Assembly: GCA_031255615.1 (NCBI GenBank)
Contig: JAIRSD010000203.1
Coordinates: 1-12,821 of the forward strand
Direction: 5' to 3'
Source: Treponema sp.
GTDB lineage: Bacteria > Spirochaetota > Spirochaetia > Treponematales > Breznakiellaceae
Length of the DNA: 12,821 bases
Under the pieces are notes generated by a model, which did not search any database, was not told the origin of the DNA, and saw nothing but the letters and a program-made list of their open reading frames with translations. A program made the position numbers and the translations under genes. Numbering within the stretch: the first letter of the stretch is position 1; each line of letters opens with the position of its first letter. Below are positions 12,661-12,821 of the stretch, in pieces.

Positions 12661-12788
12661 ATACTACCCACTACAACCACCACCCTACAGCATAAAATTA
12701 TAAACTACCTCTATTACAACACCACAGTAGTATTACTACTCTAAACAACAAAACTATATCCCACCTAATAATCCACATATTATCCCCA
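12661..12788. other. Nearly G-free, A/C/T-rich stretch without a gene
   Basis: Only three G residues occur in these 128 bases (12690, 12727, 12730), against roughly one in three elsewhere. Short words such as ACTAC, ATTAC and CACC recur. The change is abrupt after the hairpin cluster. I see no open frame with a start signal, promoter or known repeat. Confidence 0.6.
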
Positions 12789-12805
12789 GTTACCCCCCCC
12801 TGGGG
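12784..12805. repeat. Short hairpin CCCCAG / CTGGGG at the right edge
   Basis: A 6-bp stem with a 10-nt C-rich loop marks the return to GC-rich DNA. It could belong to a feature that continues past the window. Confidence 0.3.
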
Positions 12806-12821
12806 TCGGGGGCCCTGTGGG

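Noticed and set aside
10268..12703. An 811-codon plus-strand open frame across the glycosidase-like gene and past it
   Set aside because: It is antisense to a clear GHL6 protein; its translation is rich in Pro, Arg and His with no domain. GC-rich codon bias creates the open frame.

Overview
This window is about 12.8 kb of GC-rich bacterial chromosome. The genes are well spaced, and two or three gaps are filled with hairpin-rich repeat DNA. I think the host is a spirochaete, probably a Treponema relative of the kind found in insect guts. The reasons are a DUF2259-type secreted protein, several lipoprotein-like or secreted proteins with no known function, a COG4324-type lipoprotein peptidase and a DUF1015 protein. 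This is inference from gene content; there is no rRNA or other marker gene. I saw no tRNA, rRNA, CRISPR array, transposase or phage gene.

Layout, left to right. A partial ArsR/SmtB-type metal-sensing repressor runs off the left edge (1-306, minus), with a near-consensus promoter and a palindrome at the likely start site. Repeat copy 1 (450-736) is followed by a lipoprotein zinc aminopeptidase-like gene (825-1928, plus). A secreted lamin-tail-like protein (1970-2983, minus) follows, then a small unknown gene (3183-3632, plus) that converges on a DUF2259 secreted protein (3667-4365, minus) across a hairpin terminator. Repeat copy 2 (4425-4684) precedes a multi-pass membrane protein (4783-5613, plus). 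The stretch 5614-6398 has no convincing gene; it holds repeat copy 3, a large inverted repeat and a 15-bp perfect hairpin. Next come a SEC59/DGK1/VTE5-type CTP-dependent lipid-alcohol kinase (6399-7052, minus) and a DUF1015 protein (7268-8710, minus). Repeat copy 4 lies before an aldo/keto reductase (9043-9906, plus). A large GHL6 plus beta-galactosidase-trimerisation glycosidase-like gene (9992-12199, minus) follows. Repeat copy 5 with a hairpin cluster (12277-12605) and a nearly G-free tail end the window.

The genes do not form an obvious pathway; most stand alone with their own promoters. Two features cut across them. First, at least five copies of a modular intergenic repeat have fixed linkers (ACCGGGCTATCCGCT and CCGCTCCTATCCCTTGCGC) but different stem sequences at the equivalent hairpin positions, each copy staying self-complementary. 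Second, three genes have a -10-like hexamer exactly 6 nt before the start codon and one has it 7 nt before, which suggests leaderless mRNAs, while others in the window have ordinary Shine-Dalgarno sites. All coordinates and motifs were read by eye; family names rest on recognised motifs, not searches.
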